Source: Nemophila menziesii (lineage: Eukaryota; Streptophyta; Magnoliopsida; Boraginales; Hydrophyllaceae). From it: DNA of 64,000 nucleotides. Positions 1 through 12,290 of this stretch are shown in pieces. Every line of letters begins with the position of its first letter. Positions within the stretch are counted from its first letter, which is position 1. A program made the translations under genes and the position numbers. The stretch spans positions 34,282,005-34,346,004 of the forward strand of contig JARWIR010000003.1 of assembly GCA_029959085.1 (NCBI GenBank), given 5' to 3'. The notes under the pieces were generated by a model. It was not told the DNA's origin and ran no database searches. It worked only from the letters and a program-made list of their open reading frames with translations.

Positions 1-225
1 TTTCAACTCAAATGTTTGAAGAATATGTTATTTATTACTAAAGGATTAGATTAATCATAATTAACTTCTTCAGTGAAGCATACAATAGAATAGTGTGTAT
101 ATACCTTGTGACTCGTATCATAACTTTTTAGCTTCTTGTAAAAGTTTATATCCGGTTATTAACATTTGTGGGATGCAATATTTAATTTATCTAAATTAAT
201 ACTGATCTTCTGATTAATATAATTC

Positions 226-780
226 ATGAAAACTAGAAATACAAGTAGGGAGCGAAGTTCTAGTGAAATTGAGAATGATTACAGTGATAACCCGATTGTC
301 AATGATGTCGCGGATATGGTTTGGACTTGTGATGCTTCTTTTAAATTGAATAAGGAACAAGCTGCAATCGCTGCTATTGGATTTAATAAAGAAGGTGTTA
401 TAACTAGGAAGGTTAATTATAGATGTAAGATTAACTCGGTTATCGAAGGTGAAGCATGGGCCGTTGTTATGGCAATGAGGTCGTTTAAAGACCTTTCTTG
501 CCAAGTTGTATCCTTCTACACTGATAACCTTGAACTAGTTCAAGGAATCGCGGGCACGACCGGACTTCATTGGAGTCTTAAACCTATCCTATCAGAAATT
601 AGGAAATGTTTAGGTCATTCTACAAATTGGAGAATTGCCCATATTAACAGAGAATTTAATTCTACTGCTGATGCCCTTGCTAAATGTACGAGAAGAAATA
701 TTGATCTGTCCGGGTGTAGGCACTTGTTGTTGATTGCTTCTAATAATTTTCTTTTAGATATATGTAATAGCTATAGTTAA
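226..780 (+). CDS. LINE-derived RNase H-like protein (5'-truncated non-LTR element)
   Basis: A 184-residue frame matches the plant RVT_3/RNase H domain that ends many LINE polyproteins. It would cut RNA in RNA-DNA hybrids during retrotransposition. The expected acidic set is present: D36 in CDAS, E76 in GEAWA, D100 in YTDN, and D149 in TADALAK after an H at 139. The frame is unbroken, but no reverse transcriptase lies upstream, so this is probably the 3' stub of a LINE rather than a gene. The ATG at 226 is simply the first in frame. A short A-rich stretch at about 801-811 fits a LINE 3' tail. The protein closely resembles the broken RNase H at 53100-53577, so the two belong to one LINE lineage. 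A domesticated single-domain RNase H is possible but less likely. Confidence 0.7.
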   Translation: MKTRNTSRERSSSEIENDYSDNPIVNDVADMVWTCDASFKLNKEQAAIAAIGFNKEGVITRKVNYRCKINSVIEGEAWAVVMAMRSFKDLSCQVVSFYTDNLELVQGIAGTTGLHWSLKPILSEIRKCLGHSTNWRIAHINREFNSTADALAKCTRRNIDLSGCRHLLLIASNNFLLDICNSYS

Positions 781-1049
781 CTCTTGTGTTGGTTTTGAAT
801 GACAAAAAAAATACATGTACAGTAAAGGAAAAGATACACTTAAAATCTCCAGTATTATGCAAAGAACAATCCGATTTAGACAATTATAGATAGCCATAAA
901 AGACCATATTCAAATCTAGTAATAATGAAGTAAACCATGACATAACATATTGTAATGTTGTTAAGTGCAATAAGAAGCCTTTCTAAATCTCTTTGTGTAT
1001 AGAACTTCTCTTCAGGTCTTGGCTTTGTAGCAAGAAAGTGATTCCGTAA

Positions 1050-1052
<3 letters not shown>

Positions 1053-1117
<65 letters not shown>
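1053..1117. repeat. (AT)n microsatellite
   Basis: An uninterrupted AT dinucleotide run of about 65 bp. Confidence 0.95.
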
Positions 1118-1120
<3 letters not shown>

Positions 1121-2463
1121 TTGGTTATGGCTATGGGTGGGGGTGAGGTGGGGTCCACCTATGACTGTTTTTCTTCTCTAGCTTGCAGAATTTTTCTTTT
1201 TCAATATAATGGGTAGAGAAGAGAAAAGCTAAAAAGATGTAACATAGCCTCCCAATTTGAATTTTTTTCAGGTCATAGTAGAGTGGTGCAAGATTAAAAA
1301 CTACCATGAATGTTTGAATAAATCTACCTTTGATACACTTAGATTTATATATTATTTCATACACATTTTTCTTTGTAAAGTTTTTGAAATTTCTTTTACA
1401 AAAGAAAGAAAAATACAAATGGTTCAACAAAAGTCACTAACCACCATTTCTTTATTAGTGGCAACTAAATCGGATTCCTCCTCTAATTCAATCTTATTCA
1501 CTTCTGAGTTTTCAACTTTCATTCTCCGCAAAAATTGCTCTATATCTCTTAGTGATGCAATTTACCAATCATGAGACATACATAAAGGTTAGGTAAAATA
1601 AACTAACCTTTGAAGTGTGCTTCAACATAAGTTAAAAGATAATACTATATAGATTTGCATCTCTTTTATTATCATCAACTTGAATTTGCTTCAAATTATT
1701 TTGAAATAACTTCATCTCCTTAATAATAATAACTTCAGAAAAAATGATTAAATATATGATGTAAGAATTTACATGCTTAATTGTTTCTTATAATTTTAAA
1801 CATACTTGTCCGCTATTCAATATCATCTGCTGAGCTGTCAAAAAAAGGTTCCAAACTGGGACCCACGTGGATGTTTACATAATTTGTTGGGTCTCTTTTA
1901 CAATTTTGTGATAGTATGTGGGCCGGCTGTCTAAACTGAGATTTATATTGGTTGGACCATATTATACAAGATAACATAGTGCATGGGTCAGGCTATTCAA
2001 TTTGCATTTCTACTAAATTAATTTATTCAATTTATGAAAGATACTTTAAACAACACTCTTTGATGTATTAAATGCCATGACTAGGTGTCCTTTTATGAAT
2101 ATAATCGTTCATGTACACTAAGACAATCCTTGATAATATCCTTAAGAGTATACCCACATCTCATAAGTGGTAGGATACTTGTGATACTCATAAACTAAGC
2201 CATCCATATAACTTATTATTATTCCTTGAATAAAATGTCTTTATACCTTCAAAACTTGATAATCCAATATGTTCCTCATATGATGAGTCAATATCCTTCA
2301 TCAAGCTTAAAAATCACATTATTAACAACCTCAAATTCTAGTTCCTCGAGTACTCAATGTAACTCGAGTTCTCATAGGGTACAGTATCACCATATATATC
2401 CTTGTCCTTCTCTAAAGGTCAAAAAGATGTTACTCATATCCATTTTTTAATATATCTAGAGAT

Positions 2464-2467
<4 letters not shown>

Positions 2468-2529
<62 letters not shown>
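2468..2529. repeat. (AT)n microsatellite
   Basis: An uninterrupted AT dinucleotide run of about 62 bp. Confidence 0.95.
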
Positions 2530-2535
<6 letters not shown>

Positions 2536-4987
2536 ATATGATTATCTTAAAATACAAACTGAACTCATACATATAAAACAAAAGAAGTGAAACCGATAGT
2601 TCACTAAGTTCCCAATCATGAATCACCATAATTTGGTTTATCTAATTATAACTAAATTCCATCAAGATAAAATGCTAAGTTCTCTACAGAATTCCCACTA
2701 TTCCAACACACACAGTTAAGATGGTATATACTAGACCCTTATGGTTTAGTGATTACGGAATCATACTTATCCATAAAATAGCCCAAGTTTTAATATATAC
2801 ATATGCATTTGACAAAACACAATATATAATAACTAGCAAGTCATGTATCAAACACATTCAAGATACACTAACGAACTCGTATACATAATAGCTAACTCAT
2901 TATATACACAACAATCAAGTTCATGTTTAGCATAATAAGATCATAATTTTCACATGCTTATAAGTAAGTAACATAGGTATATCAGTCAAAGATGATAAAT
3001 ATAATCCATTATTCAAATTATATGATAAATAACCCAGTAGTTAAACACATGTTGACAGTGAAATCATTTTCGTTTTATTTCACATAGTAAAATAACAATA
3101 TAATTATATCATATAAATAACAAAATGATGACAAAAACTACCATGTAAAACACTATAAAGGATTTATCTAGAGTATAGTTGGGCAGTTGTTTAATCCACC
3201 CTAGCTAAAAAACAATTTAGCATTTTTTTTTCAAAAAAAAAGGAATTGAAAATGATGCCATGTTGCCTCCAAAAAAGAACCAATCTCCATTTATAACGGT
3301 TCGTGATATCATATTAACCAAAAAATTGGTCTTATTCTAGCGGTTATTTGTACAATTAGTTATGCGTTTGATCATGGTTCAAATCCTAAGAAAATTGTAT
3401 AGTTTTAATTTTCAAATCGAAAAACTGAAAAACGAGATAACATCATTATCAAATAAACGACAAATAGAACAAAAAATGTTATCGACCAAGTGATTATTGA
3501 TTCAAAAATAATCCGCCAATGTGGTTGGCAGTTCCAGTCCCACCAACTAATGATTTTTATTTAAACAAAAATCTGAAACTAAAACTGAACACATAACTAC
3601 TATATTGTTTTTTTTCAGAATTCCAAAACGACGTAGTTTAAAGCCGTCTTCCTTACTGAAAAAACTCAATTAAAAAACTTTAAAAATCATATCTTCTTCA
3701 TTTCATGTCCGAATTGGACGAAATTTATACTAGGTTGTTAGTTATTTCAACAAGAACATAAAAATATAATTTTTTATTAAATTTGAATATTTTCTTATAA
3801 TTTAGATACATATCAAATCTAGTATACATACATGTATATATGCATATACTACATAAAAAAATTAAAGAGGGTTCTAGACAAACCTCTTAAGTGGAATTAC
3901 GAATTGAAATACTTTCTGATATTGAATCTACTTACGTGACAAAGAAGATCGCTATTCCACAACGTAAATGTCGTTGGATCTGATATGTAGAATATAAAGA
4001 TACTGAGAGAGATTCATTTGTGTTGTTTTTTGTTCTCTGAAAAAAAAATCGTAGAGACAAGAATAATTTTCTTTTGTTTCGAATGAAATAACTTAATATA
4101 TTTATACCTTCTCCACGTAGTAACTAATAAAGATCGGTCGGGCTAACCCATTATGGGCACCCACAATATGGGTCAGGTGTAAAACCACTTACTTCAGTAA
4201 TGAACTTCAAATTTGTATCTACCCCTGTCATAATCGTAAGGTACCTAATCTGTGATTTGAGAGATGTGTCGCAAGCCTCTTGGTAGGTGCTCGTCTATTA
4301 GCAATCCTCGCGGGAGCATCTGGGAACCCACATTACTACAGTAAGCGTCACTGTCAACGATAATTGTAGTCACCAGTGGCACTGCTTATCGTCGAGGATG
4401 ATAGTATTTTATTATCAGTGACGACAAGTCGTCGCCTATATTTTATCGCCAATAAATCATCGTTAGAGACAACTATCCACGACAAATTTTAAAGTCATCG
4501 CATTTGGACCGATAATACTATCGTTGCCACAGATCGTGGTAGATGATAGTATCACTGGCAAGGACAACAATTCGTCACCAGAGTACAAGTCATGTGTTAT
4601 CAATGAATATGTTGTCGAAGAACAAAGCATGAGTGACAACATATGTTTTTGCCAGTATGTTATCAAGTGACTAAAAGGTTTATTGTTACACACGACGAAT
4701 ATGTCATCGCGAGCAATCTTTTTTTCATTATTCATTATATACTTATGTATATTAAAATTTGTAATTAAGATTTTTTTTATATTTATTAAACGACAAAAAA
4801 CCTGATACATTATCTACTCAAATAATAATATGATTCGTCTAAAGTAAATTAAAAGTCAACCGTCTAATTAAAAATGGTCAAAAGGTTTTGAAAGTCGATA
4901 TAAAAATTAAAAACATCCAAAAAGTCTAAAACATCAAAAAAGTCTAAATTAAAAGTCATTAAACATATAGTCTGCTAAAAATATTAA

Positions 4988-6491
4988 TCAATCATTCAAT
5001 AAATTTTCATCTTCTTCATCTTCAAGATGTCTTTCGGGGCAACGCCTAGCTGAAGCACTGGGAGGAGTACCGTAAGAAGAACCAGAAGGAGGAGTACTGG
5101 TGGATCTGGCGGGAATGTAAGTCGATAGGCCCTCAACTGTCCTAATCTGATGTATGGCTACTAGCCACTCGAGATTAGATAATCGTTTATAGTCCCCATC
5201 ATCCCTTTCATATCCCGCACCAATTGATCGGATGACACAACAACATGCCTTGAACGTTTGGCTTTCGGAGTCGCTCTAACACTAGGCACCGAACTCCACA
5301 TCCCTTCACACATACCTTTGTGGGTTGCGTCAAGTACAACATCGACCCGATCCTTCTGCATCAAAGTAGGCACAAATGATAACGTTTCAGACTGGGTATG
5401 TGTTTCCTTGACTCTACCACGCATAATGGCTCTCAATGCGTCTTGTTACATGAAATAAATAAATAGAAATTAATAAAAGTTTAAACGTGAAATAAACAAT
5501 AGAAATCTTATTATTATGTAAATACTTATATCATATGTTTTGTACTAATTAGTCCTTCACTCATTTCTTTCTTTGTCATAGCCAACTATGTAGAAGAAGT
5601 CTGCGATGGGAGGAAGGGGAAAATACTTCTCTTGACCCTCAATCGGTTCTCAAATAACCCCCGGGTTCTTCTTTCCATCCTGTATCATTCAAGGATCAAA
5701 GTGTTAGCACTATTCAGGAAAAAATTAATGACTTAATATGCTTACCGCAAACAGGTCCTCCCGTGTCTGGGAGTAAGTCTTCAAACCGGCCCCACTAGGC
5801 CGTTTTTGATTTGCGCAGTTAGCCTTGTTCGCTTCGGCCCATTTATGTTTTTTTAACAAAACAAAAAAAATATATATTAAATTAATAAAGTATATCTATT
5901 TATAAATTTATAAATAATAACAATATTATTTGTGCCTCTAATGTGCCCCATATTTCACAATTTGTTGCACAATTTTTTGGCGTCTGATAATCCGGATTTT
6001 ACCCATACGGTAATAAGCCTTCTTCGCTCGATGCTTAAAATCACTATAGAGATAGGAACAAGTTAAATTTATGTTCTCGTAGATGTTCGGTCAGTCCAGC
6101 CTTTTCATCCAATTTTCGATCCCGTAGAAATCATGTTCACAAATATTTCAACTCTTGTTATTCCTATACGGTGTGTATTATTACGATAACATTTTTAGGA
6201 AATAAAAATTACCTGTAATCGACCTTGAACCTATTGTTGCATCCAAGGCACAACTTTTTCCCAACTCTCAAACCAGAGAGGAACGTACTCGCGGACAGTG
6301 AGCCCGATAACCTGACTTGAATATTTCCCATATTTTGTCACCGAATTCCACGCCTTATCATAGACGCAGAAAGAGATGGTAAGTTTTCCTCTCTCCGTCT
6401 GCATAGCCCAATAGGCTGACTGCAGTGTTGCCTGTCCCCTTGGCTTTCTAGTCTTTTTACTTTTTATGATACATAAATAATTAAAATACAA
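4988..6491 (-). pseudogene. TNPA-like / Transposase_24-type protein, broken
   Basis: Minus-strand pieces resemble the TNPA-type gene at 32472-34038. The segment at 6231-6491 contains VYDKAWNSV and VIGLTVREYVPLW, which parallel VIDKTWNIV and VIGHAVREFVPP of that gene. The piece at 5161-5436 is a more C-terminal part. After a frame change at about 5175, the C-terminus continues through a Ser/Thr/Pro-rich stretch and an acidic tail to a stop at 4988-4990. Proteins of this type bind subterminal repeats of CACTA ends. The several frame changes and missing N-terminal part make a functional product unlikely. Confidence 0.6.
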
Positions 6492-6509
6492 AATAAAGGT
6501 AAACAGTAT

Positions 6510-7640
6510 TTTAAAGTGTTGAACCTATGCATTCTGGCCACGCTAAGTAACCTTGACCCGACCATCCTGAATTGTAGGATCTAGCCGGGTAATTATTAAT
6601 CATGAACAACAAATAAACCTTCCTTACGAAATTTTTCTTCACATGTTCATCATATGTAATGATCCCCGTATCACACAACATTTTTAAACTCATCTATAAA
6701 AGGACGGAGAAATACATTCATATATTTTCCAGGCGAACGAGGATCCTAAATCAACAAAGTAAGCATAAAGGTAGATTCTTTTATGCATAACCAAGGCGAA
6801 AAGTTGTAGATTGTCAATATAACTGGTCACATAATATATGAGTGATTTTGCATGGACAAAGGACAAAACCCATCAATGCCCTAACCAAGATGTCTATTCT
6901 GTGATTTACTAGTAAACTCAAATTTTCTCTCGTAAAACGTTTCAAACTAGTACCATCAACGGGATGATGCAACATATCTTTTTATGTAATCTTTCCAGGT
7001 GTATGGTCATATCTTTAGCGGTGTGCCCCGAAATGTACATTCTTTACAACCTTGGTGTAATGGGAAAATAACGCAGTATCTTATGTGGCACTTTCTTCCC
7101 TTTCTTCGGATCCCACCTAAATTATACTACATATTGGACACTTCTCTAGTTTTTTATTCTCTTTATAATACAAAACACAATCATTCAAACACGCATCAAT
7201 CATGATATATCCCATGCCCAAACTTTTCATCTTTTGGTTGCACTTTTCATAAGAAGAAGGTAATTTATGACCTTCTGGAAAAACAAAACACAACAATTGA
7301 AAAAGTTCGGCAAAAGAAGTGTTTGTCCACTTGTTTTTAACTTTGAGATGCATTAACTTGGCTATGAAATTCAAAGAACCCATTGTAACTCTATCCCTAT
7401 TTCCTCAAACAACGAGTCGAATAACCCACGACTCCGGGCCGTAAGATTCTCTTCACCTATCTCGGTGTCACCAGAGTGACCCTCAACATAAAAAAATGAG
7501 TCTCAAATCATCATAAAAATTCAACATTTCATCATCTACAATTGGGTTATTCACGAAAATTTATTCTTTTTCACCATGTTTCGTCCAAAAACCTCATACG
7601 TTGACAAAAAACCTATACTAAAAAGATCCGCTCTAACATC
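6510..7640 (-). pseudogene. TNPD-like CACTA transposase (Transposase_21 family), broken
   Basis: Two minus-strand segments align with the transposase at 37017-40713. The segment 7117-7383 carries [16 protein letters not shown] and KSLGMGYIMIDACLNDC. The segment 6511-6693 carries [17 protein letters not shown] followed by a CPEC-like WPEC. The DNA between them (6694-7116) is recognisably homologous to the matching part of the larger gene but has lost its frame. The region above 7390 matches the N-terminal transposase-associated domain only in patches. Transposase function is lost. Confidence 0.75.
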
Positions 7641-7980
7641 GTTAATATGAATTTTTTATTATTGAACAATTATTACACGGAAAAAAATAAAACTGGTACT
7701 ATCTATCTATTTTTTCACAAAATTAATAAAATCCCTCACACCTAATAAATATTCACTCGTAACAAAATTATTTTATTTAATCCAACTACTGTCGATAACT
7801 GAATCCATCATCTGAATTGAGTTAACATATAATTATAAGGGCTAATTATACTTATAACCATATAGAAATTATCAAGCCAATTTTAAACAGAACAATTATA
7901 TCCAAAATATACATTATAACCCCTAAAAACATACAATAATACATATTACATTCATATAATAAAAGCATACTAAAACAAGT

Positions 7981-9237
7981 TGTTGGCATATAGCTTCCCT
8001 TCATAGGTTGTTTTAATGTGACAAATCCTTTTGTGTTTAGTGTGCTAATTACACTTTATTTATATTCTCTCTCTTGCACTCTACTTTATCGAGAACACTA
8101 TTTTTATCATTCATATCAAAGCCTTATTTGTCATATCCTAAGAAGCTATTTTTCATGCAAACACTTTTAACCTTATCTTTGTATACTTTGAGAATTAGAC
8201 TTCATGATCAGCTACAAAGTTTCTTAGAATGATATTTCCAACCACTCTCATAAAGAAAACTTTTCCATCCGAGCAGCGTAGCAAAATGTCAAAATCCCGA
8301 AGTCAGAAGAAACCGGGAACCCGCATCTGGAGAAACCGTAATCCCGCTTGAAACCAGGAACCCGCATGGCTAGAAACCGGGAACCCGGTTTTGTGAAGGA
8401 TAAGTCAACATCAAGTCACTTATAGCCGCTAGAATAGCCGTTGGTGTTGAAACCGGGAACCCGCATAAATAGAAACCGGGAACCCGGTTTTGCACAAATG
8501 TTCCCACCAACTTTATAACCGTTGGGGATATTCTTGTGCTATATATATGACCTCTTTGAAGGATAAACTCACCTCTCACACTTCAACTATTATACATATT
8601 GTTCTCCTACAAAATTATAGGTCTCAAGCTATCAAAGTTAATCATCCAAGCTTGATCAAGAGCTTAAATCAAGAAGCTTCAAAGTTATTATCTACTCAAG
8701 AGGAGTTTCATGCTTATAGTTGTATCTACTCTTTAGGAGATTGTTAGCAAAGTTGTTTCATCCTTTAAACACTTACATTTATCCTCTTAAGTCTAGTCTT
8801 TGTAATAGATAGATTAAGAGAGAGTTTGAGTATAGGAAGTATACTCGGTATCCTTGTGTTGCGATAGCACAAGAGATTTTCCTTCGTGGTATCGAAGTGG
8901 TTGTAAAGGTTATTGTGTTCTCGACCCAGTTAAGAGAGACACGGGAGCTTAGTGAAAAGCTTGAAATCCTAAGGAGGCTTTCTTAGGTAGTGGATGTAGG
9001 GATAACCGAATCACTATACATCGTTTTGTACTTTCTATCCTTTATCTCTTTACTTATCGTTTATTGATTGCTCGTATATCTATTTATATCAAACCTAGCA
9101 ACCCTATTGCATGATCCCTTAGTGTTTGATATATATTGACTTAGAAAGTTATTCTTTACACTTATAACTGTCCAAAATATTTTTAATTAGGCATTAATCT
9201 TATTAGTAATCCTATTCACCCCCCTCTAGGAATTTCA
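7981..9237 (+). repeat. 5' LTR of the Copia element
   Basis: The repeat starts TGTTGGCATAT and ends AATTTCA just before the primer site. It is about 1257 bp long. A TATA-like CTATATATA at 8540-8548 probably marks the LTR promoter. Several copies of a GC-rich motif of the form ACCGGGAACCCGG lie upstream of it. This copy holds one motif unit more than the 3' LTR, which explains most of the length difference. Confidence 0.9.
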
Positions 9238-9239
9238 AT

Positions 9240-9251
9240 TGGTATCAGAGC
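9240..9251 (+). other. Primer binding site for initiator Met tRNA
   Basis: TGGTATCAGAGC lies two bases after the 5' LTR. It is the standard Copia-family primer site complementary to the 3' end of plant initiator Met tRNA. Confidence 0.92.
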
Positions 9252-9294
9252 CTAACTCTACGTGAATAGCTTAATCGTTAGTAGAGTAAACGAC

Positions 9295-10251
9295 ATGGAA
9301 TTTAATCTTTTGGAAGAGTCGTCTTAGACACGACCTCCACTTTTTGTAGGCACTTACTATCTTGCTTGGAGAACAAAAATGGAGGAATTTATAAAAGCCG
9401 AAGATACTGATCAATGGAGAATAGTTATGGAAGGTCCATTTGTTCCATACAAAGAAGAATTGAATGAAGAGGGATTTCTTAAGTTGAATCAAGAAGAAAA
9501 AGATTACGATGAACTCACCGATGATGATAAAGCTAAACTCACTCAAAATGCAAAATCGATGTATACTATAATATGTGGAATATCCGAAGAGATTTTCTCA
9601 AAGATGTTGGATTTTGAGTCGGCAAATGAAATTTGGGATCGATTGGAATTTCAAGATGGGATTGTCGAAATTGACGAAGAAGAAAGCAAAATCCATGATG
9701 AAACTCACGATGATCCAAAATCAAACCATGAGGGAGTAATCTATCCTAACTCTTTGTCACTTCCATATGATTACGATGATATGAGGTATATTTCATCCCT
9801 TCTAATTATTCTTGATTCTAAAATCCACTTGAATAATCTTTCTTTGAAAAAGGCAAAAATTGAGCAAAAGAATTGTTTTAATTGTTGTCTAACTTTAGAT
9901 GATATTTTGGGAAACAATAAAAACCCGTGTTTTGAAAATATTTTCTCTTCAAATAAAAATCAACATCTTATGAAGAAAAATATAGTAGGTTTTGAGAAAG
10001 TGGATGAAGCATGTTCCATTGTTTTTAAAATCTTAAAAAAATCATCCCTATTTAAATTTCACTCCCTTTGATGAAAATAAACTTTTTAAAGAGAAATTAT
10101 TTTTGAGTGAAAATTTGGTTATACAAAAGAAAGAGAAAAAATCATGTTCAAAACCTTCTCGTAATACTTCTATTCGCAAAAGAAGTACTTTCAATTATTG
10201 CGGAAAACCCGGTCATCGTGTTTCAACGTGTCATTATCACAAACAACTTGA
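9295..10251 (+). pseudogene. Copia gag polyprotein, broken
   Basis: The likely original start is the ATG at 9295. Its frame runs in phase into the open stretch from 9379, but codon 11 is a TAG stop. After the stop comes a TRPPLFVGTYYLAWRTKM-type segment typical of the Copia gag N-terminus, then a UBN2-like gag domain to about 9650. The frame stops at 10071. A zinc-knuckle sequence follows in a different frame at 10190-10231 (YCGKPGHRVSTC). Its first Cys position is Phe (TTC in place of TGC or TGT). A nonsense codon, a frameshift and a damaged knuckle together argue against a working nucleocapsid. Confidence 0.8.
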
Positions 10252-10965
10252 ATACAGGTCTTTAATACCTCCTTGGGAATAACCGACATGGATCGTGAAA
10301 AGTACTAATCGTGTTCTCGGATCCACTCCACCGGGGATACCTTAGAAATACTATTGTAGGTGTTGAGCGTCAAGGAAATGAAATGATATACAAAAGGACG
10401 CTCAAATCTCGTAAAAGGAAAATCCGGTGATTTCTTTCTTTATCTCGTTTTTATTTGTGTTTTATTATGTGTGTTTGTGTTTCTTTTTATATGTGCAAAT
10501 ATCTTTTAGGTTTTACCCTTTTATCATACTTGAAAATGTTTGATTTTTGTTTTGGGTCTTTTTGTACTTTTTAGAAAATATAGGGATCTTTTTGCAATTA
10601 ACTGTTTTCATTATTTTTGAGATTTCTATATCGTATTTTTTCAGAACAAAAATTATTTTGGGGGGTTTTCTAACTTTATCTATCAGCTGGGGAGCTTTCA
10701 AGTTGGTTTCGGGTGCGTTTTTAAAATGCTTATTTCCAATTTTAGCCTTCATTGCCGCAACCAAAGAAAGCAAACCGGGTACCCGGTTATGGAGAATGCG
10801 GGAACCCGGTTTCGTGTCTGTGTACAAGCCGACTTGCTCAAAACCCTCATTCCTCTCCTTTATTCTTCACTTTCTCAGTTTTTTTTTCTTTCCTCTCTCT
10901 CAAAATGCAAAACCCCTCTTTCAAACCCTTACCCACTCCATTAAAACCTTCATATCTCCTTGGCC

Positions 10966-12290
10966 ATGGCATCCAAAGGAAAGGCACCAATGGATTCATC
11001 CTCTTCCAAACCTTCAAGGGTTTCAAGAGCCAAAAAAAGGAGGCTTATAATTGAAGAGCTTGAAGAAGAAGAAGAAATGGAGCTTGACCCATTTTTTGAT
11101 GACGTTGAAGAAGAAGGTCTTACCAAGAGAAATGTGAGAAAGAGCACCAAAGTTCTACCCGGGAGAGCTATTTCCAAGCTTGCTCTTAGTGCCTCTATAA
11201 CAATGGTAAATGGGTCATCTTCTACTCTCTTTGAATTATTTCAATTTCAAAAGCTTGATTTCTTCCTTTCAATTGAGCATTCCTCCTATGATACTCTTGT
11301 GAGTGAAATTTATCAACATACTCAACCACTTGATTTTGAAAATTGCTCTTTTTAAACTAGTGTGTCAAACAAAAATATTTCTATAAATCCTAGTGTTTTT
11401 GCAAAAGCTTTCAACCTTCAAAACATAGGTTATGAAAATCTTATTTTCTCGGGTTGGAATCAAAGCAAAGAAATTATCGATATTCCTTTGAAAAACGAAG
11501 TTGAATCCTTCATGTATTCAAAAATGAATCAAAATCATAATCAACCTTGGCTTTCTAGTCTATTTACCCTGGATATTCGATTGGCACACAAAATTATTAT
11601 GTATTGTCTTTTAGGGAAGGATAGAAAAGATGGGATGATTGCCCTTTATGAAGAAATCCTTCTCTTCCTACTTTATTCGAAAAGGCCAATCAATTTTTGC
11701 AAAATTCTCATTCGTGATAGATCATCGTGCTCATTTAAACTCTACTTTTCCCTACGGGCTTGCACTTAGTCATTTTTTGATCCATGTTAAGAAAATATCT
11801 CCTTCTCTTAATCCTCATGATTTTGAGCCTTCTTGGAGGTGTAATCTTCGTTTTTTTAAAAACTATGAAAATTTTCATTTACAATGGTCATTACATTGAT
11901 AAACATTTCTTTGATCATTTTCCGGAAAACCTTAGAAAAACTCTTTTAAATAATATCTCGTTATATGTCACCTCTTCGGGTCCAACTATAGAGTCGCTTG
12001 ACATTCCTCCTCGTGAGGATATTCCTTTAGCTCCTCCTCCGATTCTCTGTCCTTCCCGTACCAAATCCTCTATTGGTTCTTCTTCAAATGTTGCCACTAA
12101 AGATGATCTAGCTAGAGTTGAATCATCATTTCTTAATGTTATCAAATATGGGTTTGAGGAAATAAAAAACTGGTTTGGGGATATGAATGAAAAGATTGAT
12201 CTTTTGAAAAATGAAGTTTCATGTCTTCGAGATGATGTGTCAAGAAGAAGGTCAAGGAGACAGTCAAGAAGTTCATCACCGAATATCTGA
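10966..12290 (+). pseudogene. Extra 3' frame of the Copia element (putative plant transposon protein type)
   Basis: The ATG at 10966 opens a frame with a basic, Ser-rich start, a very acidic stretch and a body. A TAA at 11353-11355 interrupts it, and the same frame resumes directly after. The segment around 11620-11700 (DGMIALYEEILLFLLYSKRP followed by INF) resembles the putative plant transposon protein domain often found in LTR elements. Two further frame changes, near 11680 and 11880, lead into a C-terminal part with a likely coiled coil and a final Arg/Ser-rich tail. The position before the 3' LTR is where SIRE-like elements carry an env-like frame. The function is unknown; it could be such an env-like product or a captured gene. 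Confidence 0.55.

Larger units (their letters stand above)
813..4330. other. AT-rich intergenic DNA without a supported gene
   Basis: No frame with recognisable domains was found on either strand. The stretch contains two long AT dinucleotide tracts (listed separately) and otherwise low-complexity AT-rich sequence. A tRNA box-B-like match (GGTTCAAATCC) near 3377 has no convincing box A at the right distance. Confidence 0.5.

Noticed and set aside
3360..3400. Box-B-like GGTTCAAATCC suggesting a tRNA or SINE
   Set aside because: No cloverleaf can be drawn and no box A lies at a suitable distance.
10547..11050. Plus-strand 167-codon frame overlapping the start of the extra Copia frame
   Set aside because: It begins in untranslated leader sequence and overlaps the better supported frame that starts at 10966.
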